NCBI RefSeq assembly: GCF_905220415.1
Contig: NC_059539.1
Coordinates: 11,532,001 to 11,596,000 of the forward strand
DNA from: Colias croceus
Taxonomy: Eukaryota; Arthropoda; Insecta; Lepidoptera; Pieridae
DNA: 64,000 nucleotides
Direction of reading: 5' to 3'
In this document: one piece after another, positions 12,158-26,386 of the stretch
Layout: each line of letters opens with the position of its first letter
How positions within the stretch are numbered: the first letter of the stretch is position 1
The notes under the pieces: generated by a model
The model's database searches: none
The model's input: the letters and a program-made list of their open reading frames with translations, nothing else
Told to the model about the DNA's origin: nothing
Position numbers and translations under genes: made by a program

Positions 12158-13987
12158 TAATATTTAGTAATCTTTGATACTACTGCAATGTTTAGATAAA
12201 CGAGATGTTGTTATCAATTACTGTATATGTATAGAATGAGTAATGCTGTGACAAAGAAAATTAAAATCATGTACAAAAAATAGCGAAAAACGGAATAAAT
12301 CAAGTGTTTAATTATATTTTGAGGAAATTAATAACAAGTTGATTTATTTTTAATCTGTAAGGCTGTCAAGTATTTAAAATATTATTTACATAATTTAATG
12401 TCAGGTTCATCGTCATAAGTTCAAATTTAAATAGTTAAATAGGGAGGAATAAACTATAAAGGTGCGAATAAGGCTACGTTATATTATGTTATATTATGTA
12501 TTAACATAATATAATAAGGAGAAAGAGAAATATCATATAAAAACAATACATAATTCACCTATAATTTCCGTTCACAAACGTGAAATCTGGATGACATAAT
12601 ATATTATGAGATACAACTCTTCATATGTGCACACTTTCCGATTCTTCCAAAATAAACCCCGACAATAAGCCTCAAAAATCACACTATTACCAGCTTACTC
12701 ACCAACCACGAACATCAAGTAATTCTACGGAATATTAAACACGCGATTGAACCCACGGTCGTTGACTTGGCGAGCCCACTGGCTAATTATAAATATGCTT
12801 CACTTAGTCGTGAGACAGTATGCTTGTACCTAATAGGTATACTTATACAGAGTACAGCAACAGCTGTATACTATGTATAACAATACATAGTATGGTAAAG
12901 AGCAGTTTCGGAATCGTGGTGTAAGTATAGATCCGAGTCAGATTACTAAACGTACAAGTTACTAACGTGGTGGAAGGAATTTCCTCATAAACATATACGA
13001 CTGATTTGTATTCTGTGTCCTGAGTCAGGACAGGACAGAACTCCTGACTTACGAAGACTCTTGTTTGTTAATATCTGATAGGAAATATCTATAAATATCT
13101 ATCTCCCTCACACATACTACTAGTAATGGAACCCTTGAGCCTTGACCTTTAGACGAGGAGGTATCTGAAATTTGTTCAGCCTGCCTATGCCCTGTCAGAT
13201 TGAGATTTATTGGACTCCACCGGTAACCTAGGTATTACATCAAAGGGTGAACCACTTTGTCAAGGAAGCGGTTCAACATAGTATTTGGATATAGTGCAAA
13301 TTTCAGGAAAGCTTCCTGACCTTTTCGTACCCTTTTTGAGCTCTTACTACACTTCTTAATCAGAGAAGCATCTCTTACATGATAGTTTACAATTTACATA
13401 CCTAGTTACATACACTTTAGTAAATCCTGAAAAAACCTACTTCTTTGTTTGAAATACCTACGAACGATGTGGGTTCGACATAAACTTTATTTTGTATCAT
13501 ACTCTTTCTTATTTTTCTAATTAGACAATTTCAATGCACAAGTTTGTGCCAATGCATATTGCCTACTCATTTTCTAAATCGTATTTGTATGTTGTGTCTA
13601 CTACTCATTCTATAACACGTACCATAAAATCAAGTTAGAATCGAACGTAGCGTCATATAAATCATAATCTATCTATAGTCAAGGCGTTCTATTCTCAATG
13701 TAACCTAGATATTATTAGATTCCAAGTTCCCACTCGACAGCCCGCTGACCTTCCACAATTATCAACCAAAACGGCAAAGGACAGATTCCTCTATAATCGA
13801 AATATAAAGAAAAAACTAGGTTAGTATGAACTATGACGTAAAAATCAAGTTGTTTAGGGAAAACCACAACATCCCAGCAATAAAACATACGTTATATTGT
13901 ATTTTTATGACGGAAAACTAGATAATCCTGCAGAAATATTATTGACAGCATATGTTCGAGAAGTCATGTAGCCAAATACTAATGAGC

Positions 13988-14275
13988 AAAAAAATAACTG
14001 CGTTAAAAACAACCGACTTCAAAAACGGAAAAGTAAGAAATAAAAAAGATTTGATATTATTAATTACTACATATTATTTTTATGTGCTATTTATTAAATA
14101 GGTTTGATGTCGGTGCATGGGCTTAATACTAAGTGCTTAGTGTTTGGCACCGACTTCAAACCTATTTAATAAATAGCACATAAAAATAATATGTAGTAAT
14201 TAATAATATCAAATCTTTTTTATTTCTTACTTTTCCGTTTTTGAAGTCGGTTGTTTTTAACGCAGTTATTTTTAT
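13988..14275. repeat. Long inverted repeat, arms of about 130 bp
   Basis: The left arm begins AATAACTGCGTTAAAAACAA and ends at GTCGGTGC (14118); the right arm mirrors it from GCACCGAC (14147). The spacer is about 28 bp. Transcripts through it would form a long hairpin. Confidence 0.75.
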
Positions 14276-14724
14276 TTAATACTTTTTAGTGTATTTTTCA
14301 ACACGAATCAAACGAGCCCAAACTCAATAAAGTTGAGTCAATATATTACTGAGTTCCTATGGCCACCTTCCGATTCCATCATCAGATCAGCTCCATGTCA
14401 TGATAATGTTTCATCGCTATCCAATTTACATTCGTATACAAAATTTCAGCTCAATCGGTTACCGGGAAGTGAATCAAAGTTACTTGCTACATTGAAATTA
14501 AGTCATCGAGTACAGACAAAAATGCTCATAAAATAAAAACTACTACGCCTAGCCGAATAAAATTTTTATGGGACCAATTCGACACCATCCCGCATCGAAC
14601 AAAAAAAGAATCACGTAAATCGGTTCAGAAACCTCGGAGTAATCGGTGTACATACATAAAAAAAAAAAAAAAAAAAAAAATATACCGGCCGAATTGATAA
14701 CCTCCTCCTTTTTTTTGAAGTCGG
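14276..14724 (+). repeat. Transposon-derived repeat ending in a poly-A run and GAAGTCGGTT
   Basis: Contains AATTTCAGCTCAATCGGTTA and GTAAATCGGTTCAGAAACC, an A-run at about 14660-14682, and the tail TTTGAAGTCGGTTAAAAA. The same GAAGTCGGTT ends appear in the adjacent palindrome. Family not named. Confidence 0.45.
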
Positions 14725-16146
14725 TTAAAAACAATGCAAATGGAAATATTGAATATTAATATTTATTTTAATAACAGTATAAATATGAATGTTTTTAAAA
14801 TCTCGTGCAAGAAAATGATGACACACAACAATTAAATAACCTAATGATCTGTTGTCTTGTCATGTGGAAAATTAATGAGGAAATAATATTTACAACAGTC
14901 ATTTATTTCATAACTCGTAATTCTTATTTGCGAGCAAAAACCGTGACCTTGGGAGACACTATAAATTAGTTACGTCTCAAAGTACCTATTCGAATGCTGA
15001 TATCAAGCCCCAATTCATCGTACAGAATGTATGTCTAAATTCAAAAATACCGCCTAAAAGAAATTTATAACGAATTATTCTTAGTATTTAAGTCTATCTA
15101 ATTCCTTCGATTCTGCAAAAAGTTGCGACTTACAAATTATACCGTTTAGCACGACGAATCACTGATTTGGATTTCTCAGAAAAAATACCGATGCTTGAAT
15201 CATTTTCATAATATGTGTGAATGTTTTTAATCAGTTAGTCAGTTATTTATTTTTATTCCCGTCGCTTCGTTTAATTCAAACAAATTTGATTGTTTATATT
15301 TAAAATAACTGTAAGTAATAACCTACCCCATTACCCTATTTTCAGACACTCCCGAAACCGAATATCTCAAGTGTATCTACTCATCCATAACACACTGAAC
15401 CTTGGCCCCATATCAATACTACAAATGCATTTTCCCACAGTTATTTATTATTCAACAGTACGACAAACAGTTTATAAACACGACTGGAGCGAAGCCAACA
15501 CAAAAGTTAACAATAGCAAGAAAATAGAAAAACCGCGCGACCAAGATCACAAAAATTTCATTTACTCTTTGAATGTTGGAAGCTGTAGTAGCATTTAACT
15601 CGTGAATATTATTATGAAAACAAAACCATGCATTCGTAAATATGAAAATAAACAAGACAATGCTTAATTATATTATATTTTATGTTGACCAAAGTACTGC
15701 AATATCTACTTAAAAATATCTAAATAAAGAGAACTTATGTTCAATAAAAAAATAGGTTAGTATTTCCAGTAGAAACCATCTATATAAAGATATAACTATA
15801 ATAATTATAAAAAAATACAAATCGCAACACAAAAAAAATTGTCTATGCTTATTCCATGAAGCTAGAATGCTATTCAACTTTAACTTTCAAGTATAATATA
15901 GATTGTTAAGTGTTTAATATTTGTACAAAGTACGAAGGGACTGTCACCGTCCTTTTGGACAAAAATCCCTAAATAAACAAAGATAAAAAAAAAAGTTTCA
16001 AGATCAATTAAACTTTCATCAACACAAACTTAAATCAGCAAAAAACTTGCTAACATTATTATTATATAATATTCTCAAGTTTTTAAATTTATATTTTCAA
16101 ATAACATTTAATTTTTGAGTTCAGCACCCCAACGTTCATTATAAAA

Positions 16147-16368
16147 CTAGATTTCCGCCCGCGGTTTCGCCCGCGTTTGCAAAGGAAAACCCGCATAGTT
16201 CCCGTTCCCGTGGGATTTCCGGGATAAAAACTATCCTATGTGTTAATCCAAGTTACCCTCTATTATCTATATGTGTGCTAAATTTCATTGTAATCGGTTC
16301 ATTAGTTTTTACGTGAAAGAGTAACAAACATCCATACAAACTTTCGCATTTATAATATTAGTAGGATA
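16147..16368 (-). repeat. Short interspersed repeat, CCCGCGGTTTCGCCCGCG family
   Basis: Reverse copy, nearly complete: GATTTCCGCCCGCGGTTTCG at the left, TTCGCATTTATAATATTAGT at the right. Confidence 0.65.
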
Positions 16369-18879
16369 TAGAGTCAAATATAGGCCAAGGTTTGTAAAAA
16401 GTATTTTCATGTCGTACGCTTCGTAAAGTCGAGTTAAATACAAGTAATGTTTGTTCATTCCGGTTTCCATAACTTGTTTTCTCTTTAATTCTTAAACTTT
16501 TGAAATAATAACTCGCAGCAATTTTTAAATCGTATTTTTACGTAAGTAGGTACTAAATAGTAAGTTACATTTGACCTATTTAATATGTTTTCAATAAACA
16601 TATTAATAAAATATCTATAGAGGTAATATTTATAATTAATCAACGTATATTTCAAAGAAGAATCATCATCAAATCATCGCTTTTTATAATTATTAATCAA
16701 AATTTAATTTTTGGAAATTATACATAAATTACGATCCTAATAATTCATCACATTATATTATGTAAAAAATGCATATGAAAATACGTACTTATAAGTATTT
16801 ATAATTTGTCCTTTCCTTAATACATATGTGTATAAGAGCCTTTATAAAAACACCAATAAACATAACACCAATACGAAACGAACGTCGTAAATTCACCCGC
16901 CATCCCGGACGAATGTACCATTAATTATAATTAGCAGCATCTCGTTTAACAATTACCGGTATAATAAATTCCATTGAGCAGTTTACGAATACGATGCGGC
17001 ACAATGCTGTGCAAAGTCCAAGAAGACAATTGCCGCTGCGCGGGCGCAGGCACGGGTGACTCGTAGTAACTAGGGTGGATAAGCTTTGTGTGGATGTGGG
17101 AATGAGTATCTTAATTCATTTTATGTTAGGTGTTGGTTAAATTATAAGAAAAAACTTCTATATATAAAAAAAAACCCGTATGTTGGCAGATGTTTGTTTC
17201 ATCTTGTTATGGAAATATATTACGTGTCAATGAAGCTGAGCATCTGATTTTTATAACAATTCTCTTAAATACAGATGAGATCAAAAAGAGCCAAAATTAA
17301 GAACTATCGTCCTATTTCAGATTTCACCAAAAACTTTATTCAGTAAGAATATATTTTGAAGTTAAAATGGATAAACAGGCTACAAACATAACCTTATTAG
17401 TGAGATAAGGCGAGGCCCAACGTTAAGTACAATTATAATAAAAAGACGGAAATAATTTTTTATTGCAAATTTTTTGATTCATTCATTCAAAAACTACTTA
17501 AAAATTTATCCTTTGCAAGTTATATAGCCTACATTGTTTTATGTTTTCATTGCGGTTATACCAACGGGTTATACCACTCGGAGATAAGACGACTGGCTCT
17601 ACTACTAAATAAAAGGCATAAAAAAGTGTACATACTTAAAGTTACTTAATATTCAAATTCTCACTAAACCATTGCTAACCTACTCACGATACGAATTACG
17701 ATACATCACAATCGCAATGAAAACACGGACTTTGCACCAGCAATTTGTTTGATTTCCTTTGTTACAGATGTTGTTGCGAATTCTTTGTCCAACAGTTACT
17801 GGAACATGCACTTTGGACAAGGTTGCAAATGATTGCATTGAGGTGAGAGCAATATGGAGGGTCTATTATCGCGATTTTTTCAGTGATCTTTACATAGATC
17901 TGTATTGTTATTGCTGATTGAGATTTTGAAATTGGGGCAGTGAATATTATGCTTTAGTAGTTTTTATTTTCAACTCAATTTCATCTATTTATTGATTACA
18001 ATAAAAATAATTGTTCATAAACAATACTTTTGTGACATGGACTCGTTTTACTTTAACTACCTACCTGGGTAGTTACTAATTATAAACTAGGTATGATACA
18101 AATTGTACCTAAAAACATACATAAGTCGTTTCTTATCGTTGAAACCAAAGGTTTCATAATTATTATTTGCTATTAAGGTAAGGTTAATTAATTAATAAAA
18201 AATCATACTTTTATAATGTAAATATTAAATGACTAAGTATTAAACATAGGCCTTCTTCTATTGAAGTAATAAATATTTAGGAACAATAAAAAATTAAGTA
18301 CCTATAATATGATTGTTTTCTAGTTCTTATGATGCAAGGTCTCGCGATTTGGTATAATTAATGTTTAATACGTATAAAAAAGGATAGATATATCATTTAT
18401 GAATAGTTTCAGACATAGTTATTAATCCAGTATTGTTCTAATCCTCTCTGACATACGACGGGTGGTATAAAACTGCTGGAGGGACTACAGAGAATTGTTA
18501 ATTGAATAGAAAATAAGAAATTACGTTTACACAATGCGCAAATATGCCATGCTTATGATGACATATGAATAGATACTAATACTAATACTTAAAATATTTA
18601 CGTGACGAAATTCAACGTTTTTTTCAAATATGACCCTCATTATAACAACGAATATCCAACGCACAATTGGCACAGGTCCAGGCATATGTTCAGTGTTCAC
18701 ATGTGAACCAAAGATAATTTACGCGTTCAATTGCCCAACTGCAACGTTACAAACTCATATTCATTTAGACTTCCTTTACAAAAACACTTTTGAATCTGCG
18801 AACACAAACTGTGCACCGCGGTTTAACTTGCATTGCTCCGCTCCTATTTGTCTTTATAATGATATATTATAATACATCC

Positions 18880-19012
18880 TAAAGCCTTCCTCGATAAATG
18901 GACTGTCTAACAGTGAAATCATTTTTCAAATCGAACCCGTGGTTCTTGAGATTATCGCGTTCAAGCAAACAAACAAACTCTTCAACTTAATAATTAATAT
19001 TCGTATAGGTTT
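18880..19012 (-). repeat. Short interspersed repeat, GCGCGTTCAAACAAAC family, truncated
   Basis: Reverse partial copy of the family at 10378, with CCTTCCTCGATAAATGGACT and GCGTTCAAGCAAACAAACAA. Confidence 0.5.
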
Positions 19013-19416
19013 ACCATTTACCACCGGTCTCGATGGTTCAGTATCATGATAGAATATACACCTTGATGTTTGTAAATTGTGCGAAATCACAACTCCGAGC
19101 ACTTCATTAAGTGGGTTACACGCGAATGAGTTATTTTAATTTATTATTGCTATCGTTACTGTCGATAATTGAGGATGTTTAATAAAAAGATCGCGCCGTT
19201 AACGAAGCCTTAAATAGACACGTTCAATGATTTTATTCAGAAAATAAAATATTGGAATCGGTGTTATGGAAACGATTGACGGCCTCGACTCGCGATTTCG
19301 AAAAAGAACGGTTATAAAGAGTGCTTCACACTGTATAACTGGGATAAAATTATTTTCATATTGCTTTAACGTTGGCTTTAACAAAATAAAACTGCGTATA
19401 GAGTATGTCTGCGTAT

Positions 19417-19606
19417 ACTAATATTATAAAGCTGAAGAGTTTTGTTTGTTTGAACGCGCTAATCTCAGGAACTACTGGTCCTATTTGAAAAATTATTCCA
19501 GTGTTAGATAGCCCATTTATCGAGGAAGGCTATAGGCTATATTATAACATCATGCTAAGACCAACAGGAGCAGAGCACTGCGGGTAAAACCGCGGAACAC
19601 AGCTAG
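19417..19606 (+). repeat. Short interspersed repeat, GCGCGTTCAAACAAAC family
   Basis: Forward copy from TACTAATATTATAAAGCTGA to ACCGCGGAACACAGCTAGT. Confidence 0.6.
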
Positions 19607-20312
19607 TAACCTAATAAAGTAAATATTTGGTTACATAAATATTTATAGGAAGCGATACAAAAGTCACGTGTATAATTACTCAAGTCTATTAGACAAACAA
19701 GTATTATAGGGTCGAGTCTGAGAGCATTTGATAACCTCGGTATAGGTTGTCTGTATGTCACAGCTATCTACAGTTTAGCTCTAACACTGTCTATTCATTT
19801 CTAGCTGTTAATTAATTATAAATAGATCTATTATTGATAGTCTGTTATGTTAATTGGGTGTGATAGTTTCCGCAGTTTGTAAGAGATGTAGTGTTTATTG
19901 TTTTCTATCTATATATAAACTATCAATTGTCCAATATCCATATACGTCATTAGATTATTTTGCGACAAAATTTCGCGGGAATATATTTAAGTATTGATGA
20001 TCGTAAAATACACCTATAGTTTTTTAAATGTATACTTTATAGTTTATTCTCATTGCATCGAAAGCAATGTCAGCAATGTAGGTAACTATTAACTACAATG
20101 TAGTCAACATCAACATACATAATATGTACCTATATGGTTAAATAATTGAACTAAACAATTTTTTTAGTTATTTTTTTTCTTTAAGTAATTGCATGCTAAC
20201 CAAATAGGTTTAATTTAGATGTGTTATCTAAATACCTCTTTGGTTTACATATGATCGAGGCCCTTTTTTTTCTTCAAATAAGCAAAAAAATATTACCCGA
20301 CATTTTTAATTT

Positions 20313-20367
20313 ACTAGTATTTTCTCTACAGCGTTTTAACTGCTGTTGCTGTAGAGAAAATACTAGT
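20313..20367. other. Perfect 20-bp stem hairpin
   Basis: ACTAGTATTTTCTCTACAGC, a 15-nt loop, then the exact complement. No terminal duplication was noticed. Possibly a small foldback or a hairpin RNA; shorter than usual microRNA precursors. Confidence 0.6.
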
Positions 20368-22887
20368 TTAACTTATTTTACACGATCAAAGCATGGACAT
20401 AGTGACACAAACTTCGATCAGATTTACACACGGATCTAAGATTAAAAACAAACCGATATGTGTAATTATTGGGAAATATAATTAATCGTTCATACCTAGA
20501 CATTGCTGATACGTTATCTGTCACTTGGAAACCGAATGGTGAGAGTGGAAATATTCCGAATTTCGATGGAAATAAATTGCCGTATCTGTTTGTGTCATAC
20601 CGAATACCGCATTATTATCAGTAGGAAATTTTAAAATATGCGTGAATAATTGGGTGACAGTGCAAGCGAATTGAAACACAGTGCATGGTTATTTTAAATT
20701 TTGATTCCATATTCAAATATCTTTTTAATAATTTTTATACGTACTTTTACTACGGTAGATTCGCGCCGGTCCCCCGATCCCGCCTTGTAAATCACCTAGC
20801 AAGGTCGCTAGCCCCTATTAAGGCCTTAATAAAAGTGAGATTTGTAGGAATAGGTATGGGACTGTTACTTTGCCATCGACGTTTATTTACAGAAAGACAC
20901 AACTACAATTAAAGCAAATATGACATAAATATACTTTGTATACATATATTTCGTATAAATTATAGAATTTAAAAGAACCTAATAATAAGTGAATGACTGA
21001 AGAAGTATTCGATCCTAATATGAACAAACAAGACGAGATAATTGTATACAAACACCTGAACAAAAGAACAGAAGTCGATGATAAAAATAGAATTACACCT
21101 TGCGTAGAAAAATGACATCGACAGACAGGTGTAGATAATGATAAACATTTTTATTATTAAACTCGAACACGTGAATGTGGGTCACGCAAGCGAAAACGCA
21201 GTATGTATCAAATTAAGTTTCAATAATAAAGAATAATCAGCGAATAATAATAAATAATAATCGAGTTTTTTGTTCAGTAAATAGCGCGTGTAAAAAAGTT
21301 AAAGATCGTGTATTCAAACCCTGGATGAAGGATAAAGGGACAAACAGACAAATAGATCCTGTTGTTTAACCTTACTTACTTGACTAAATAATAATACTTA
21401 AAAACATTATTCTAGTCCTATAAAATGAAACCAGATTCGATCTATGGGAGGATAAGAACACACACAACTTAAAGGTTTTTAAAATATTCCGGCAAAAAAT
21501 AATTTTACGTTACTCTTCGTTACAAAACCAACGTATATTTAAATAAGTGAGCTTATTCACAACACTCGAGACATGCAACTCTGCAAGTACAAACACATAT
21601 ACCTACTTAGACTTTCCTCCTAGACCTCTAGGAGGAAATCAGGAGACGCGGAAAATTCTTGACGTCATTTTATTACACGGGAAAAATACTATCAAAACCT
21701 TTTCACATTATTTGAAGATATTTGCCTTGTAATGCCCCAAGTTAAAGAAACCGATATATTATTATATTTGAAAAAACATTCGAGGGTTGTGCCAACAAAT
21801 TGAGTAAATAAGAACCCTTCGAATTCATATTAGAAATAGAACCGCATAATATTTATTTTCATTGTGGGAAATAGAGCTGTTTGTATTTTATTTGTTGCAT
21901 AGAACAGAAGTTCTAAAAAAAAAAGTTCTAACTAAAACCAACTATAACAATATACAATGAACTTATTCATAAAGGACGTTACAAAGACACGATTTATTCT
22001 ATTTTTAAAAATTAAAAACAAAAAAATAAATTAATATAGAGTGTATTATAAATTAGAGTTGGTACGCAAGGTATTTTTATAAAAATATAATAATTTTAAA
22101 AATTCACCTTCTACGTTCAACTTTACGAATTAAGCCTTCATAAATATGAGAAAGTGAAACTGTATTTTAATTTTTAATGAAACACTTAATTAGTGATCGA
22201 AGCCAACACACAATATAAAGTCAAGATATTTTTAAGTAAAGGTCTTTAACTTACTAAAAATACCCTGAGGTCAAGTTAAATAATTCACACCTTTTCTTAA
22301 ATTTATTTTTAATTTTCATACACACCTTGGTAATAATATCATGTACATTTTATGAAAGTTATCGCATGGGCAAAAAAAACAATTAATTGGTCATATAAAT
22401 AAAGCCAAATAATAAAACTAATCTCAAACATGTTTTTGTTGACTAATGAATTTCACAATATTTATCAGAAGCACATGGTTATGCCAAAATAACAATAGGA
22501 GGTGTTGACCTCTGACGTAAGCGGTTGATCTCATAGCATATGCGAATCACGTAGTATCCCATAACGGGATAAATATATATTTGTTTTGCCACTTTTTACG
22601 TTATACCTGCTACTTTAAACGTATTTGCACTTGTTTGAAGCATTCAAATTGCCAAAAAAATGAAAGCAAAATAATAAATTTTACAAAAATTATTTCATCA
22701 ACCCATGCGAATAAAATTAGCAAATCTAAATTCAACAGTAACCCATAAAAAACATATTATCGCAAATAAAAAATAAACATCAATATATCCAATAGCGGAA
22801 GAACAACTATCCGGTTAAACTTTGTACCTCACGTGGCCACACGAGGTTACAGTACGCAAATATAATATGACATAGCAAAAAAACATA

Positions 22888-23165
22888 CCTTAGTTTATGT
22901 AAAAAAAAACCACAAACGTCACTTAAAAAATTATCACAGCCACTCGACAAACTTAGAATAAAAAAAAAATTGGAACGTCAGTCGTGCATCTGTCACAACC
23001 GCCGTTCGGATACTGAATTGGAATTAAAATTTCAAATCCCGCGAGCCGGCAGAGCACGCAAACGGTGCCGAACGCGCCATTCTCAACCTTAACGTGACCG
23101 TGATCTGGAAAGTCTGACGCGTCACTAAAATGAAATCTTACGTGGACTTTAAACAATGACACAAA
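22888..23165 (-). promoter_or_regulatory. GC-rich island, candidate untranslated first exon
   Basis: An island of higher GC in AT-rich surroundings (about 22975-23150). On the minus strand it is followed by the donor AAG/GTATGT at 22888, after a TTCAGTATT initiator-like start near 23168. Short ATG ORFs inside end quickly. Suggestive only. Confidence 0.2.
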
Positions 23166-26100
23166 TACTGAAAACCAGTGTTGTAATCAGCAATTTGCAG
23201 TGTGCGTATGTTGTCTTGCACCGTTGGATCACTCTCTATAGAATCAAGAATGGTCATAGTCCTTCATACTGCCTCTCTTCTGTGATATGTTATTCTTCTG
23301 TATAAATTACTTCATATGGACCTATTGAAGATCATCTCCTAGTGAGATATTTGTCTAAATCTGTTTTACACGATAAAAAGCAAGGAGTGATCCACATTAA
23401 CACATAGACGATAACTTTATTATTTCCGTACCACCATTAGCCTTCGAGGGTCATGCTTAACTTACTGATAACAGTGGAAAATGGAAACAAAGAAAACGCT
23501 GAATATAGGATGTTAGTAACGCTTCAACAAAGGCTGCTATCACATAACGTTTAGTCAGAAGGTGTTGTTTGTTTTACACATGTATTGTTTTTAAATAAAC
23601 CACTACACTAAGGAATAAAATCCATTGAAGGAATCAGATATGTAGTATGGCTCATCGACAATTGTATCGCCTAGATATCTTTATCAAACTTTATACTTGA
23701 AAAAATGAACTGAACGCTATGAAAACATATTATACCTGTATAATGTTCTAGTATTTTTATTATAAAGAACACAAGAACCTATCAACCTAGTGATAGCCAA
23801 TCTTGAACGAAAATAGAAAGGATTGAGATTGTTAACCTCAATCGTATGTCTCGGGTATAAACTATAAAGTATATTTCAGTAGAGATATGGAAGTAAAATA
23901 TATCATGTAGGTAATCTTTTTCCTCTGCAATCCTATCTACATTAATCAGATAAATAACTAGAGTAAGTATTTACGTTTGGTCTATACACGTTTGGAACTT
24001 TGGAGATAATATTGAGGATTTTGGGATAAAAAACGTTTTTACCCATCAGCACTTGAGAAACATAGTTATCCAAACACTTATTTACATGTTCTATAGGTAC
24101 ATATATCTTAATTAATTTCTGGCGCACCACCAAATATCAACATAACAATGACATAATCTCAATTAGCGATATTTTTAGCAAGGTCAACAACCTTATCAAT
24201 TCAATGTCAGAAATGTAAGTGGCAATAACATGTAAACAACAATGATCAATTAACTACATAATTATAATATTGTCTCTATCGCAAGCTCAGAAGTTATAAA
24301 AGAATTGGTTTCTTAATAAATCCGCAGCAAGACTAATTTTATATTTATATAATTAAGTAATATCTTATCTAAGAAAGACCATTTATTAACTTTCCGCCGT
24401 TTTTCTGTTTATGTGCAAATGTCGCAAAAAAATCTTTTTCAAAAAATGTCATATACATAACATAAACTAGTAAACAGCACGACGATTATTAAAATCTAAC
24501 CTCGAATTCTATAAATAATTATCTATTAAGGAAATTATAAATCATTTTCTAATTTTAGACTAAAAATACATTTTAAAATTAATAGATACTAGAAAATATA
24601 TAATTCCCAAACCATACCACAAAGTACAAATTGAACTCTACACGCGACAAAGTAAACGATATCTCTACCTAATTCATCCCAGTTTCGTCCTCAGGGACTC
24701 CTACACGAGAAACAATGGAGCGTCGTGAGACCTAAGTGTAGACTGGAGTAGGGCGACCACATATACGGTAATATTATAGTTATATATTTCTCATATTATT
24801 AATTATTATACGTCGAACTTTCTATTGGTTTGGAATAATATGAGTTAAGTTCTCGATGTAATTTAAATGTTATTGTGTTTAATTTCTGTATAGTTTATAT
24901 ATAATTTATACAGAAAAAATGTAAGTTTAGCTTGAAGCTACTATTCTTACAATTTCGTTTTGCTAATTTCTGTGTTAACATACTATAACTTTTGGATAGA
25001 AATTCAACTTGAAAACAAACTTAGGTTAGTGATTTTTACAGTTAGTCATGTACTTGGCTATTCAAATCAAATTTAATTTCCATTTGAGAGTAAATAACTC
25101 GAAAAAAAAATATAATTTTTGATAAAACTTGAAAATAAAAACAAAAAAAAATTAAGTTTGTTTTATAAATATTCTTACAAAACAATTGTGTGTAATAATT
25201 GAATGATAACACTATTTCTAGAAAGCTACAATAAAAAGTCATTGCGATGATAATTCCACGACAATACTGCCGAATGTAAACACTGATAAGTTTTTGCTTG
25301 TAGAGATAAATGTTGCTACTGCACTTGCAAATAAAGATATACTAAAAAGTAAAATCAATTACATATCTACTAATGTTACTGAAGAATAATAAAGTTCAAT
25401 TGATGATAAAGTTGAACCAAATTGAATTCATAGTTTGATATATAAACAAACAAGAGATTTTTTATTTTAGTTAGTGTACAAAAAGGTACACAGCTTTTAA
25501 TAATTCGGTATTACGTTTGAATTGAAATTTCCTTAATTTCAATATTCAATATTCATGTCTTCTATAAATTTCCTTTGAAAGAACAAGTTTCCATCGAGGA
25601 TACATCGCAACGAAGAAAAATTATAAAAAAAGTTGCTTAACTTTTAATCATTTAACCATCTTCAACGCAAAAAATTACATCTTCAATGTACAAAAAGAGG
25701 TATTTTTTTTCTGAATATTGCTTCAAAAGCTAGTCACCCGAATCTATCCGCAGGCGGACGGAAGGCGGCGCGCGCGCACCGACCGGCTAATGTGCACGGG
25801 GGCGAAGTCCGACCGAGAATAGAACCCCACGTACCGTCTGCTAAGCTTTGACGTAACCACGCGACCTTTGTGCGCCTTCCGCTGTACGGGTATTGCCGAT
25901 TTTTTGTGTATGTTTAAGATGTAGATTAGTTTAGGATAATACTTAAAAAAAATCTTTGGATATTTAGTAGAATAGCAAGAAAAAACGATGGAAATTTTTA
26001 AAGAATAGCATAAATTTAACCACGACGCAGGACGTCTTTTGCCTTGTATCATGTATGTAAGCATGTAACTGGCCGATTGTAACAATTGTTGTTTTTTATC

Positions 26101-26386
26101 GTGTTAAAGAAACATATTTACTTAGCAAGTAGCAATCAGGAAGAAGTAATCATAAGAATAGTACCTGAAGATATATGTATTATAATTTATAAAATTAAAA
26201 AAAGCAAATTATTGTACTGTCACCGATTCTTGGCAAGTGTATAAAGTTTTAAATTTTAATTAAATTTGTCCGATTAAGTTAAGTGGGTCAAAATCGAACC
26301 TAAAGCGTGTAAAAAACAATATCACACAATAATATTCCATCTACAATATTATTTATTTACTTGTGCAATAATACCTAATGTCGCCT

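Larger units (their letters stand above)
10693..13987. other. Gene-poor sequence
   Basis: Apart from the MITE at 11976 and the candidate small exon at 11457, only AT-rich sequence with short ORFs. Confidence 0.4.
19607..26386. other. Gene-poor AT-rich sequence
   Basis: No coding exon recognised. GC-rich spots at about 20755-20830, 22975-23150 and 25745-25890 may be promoters or relics. A small perfect palindrome TTCCTCCTAGACCTCTAGGA lies at about 21615. Confidence 0.4.

Noticed and set aside
18630..18872. 80-aa ORF on the plus strand
   Set aside because: Its end overlaps a degraded short interspersed repeat and it has no family resemblance.
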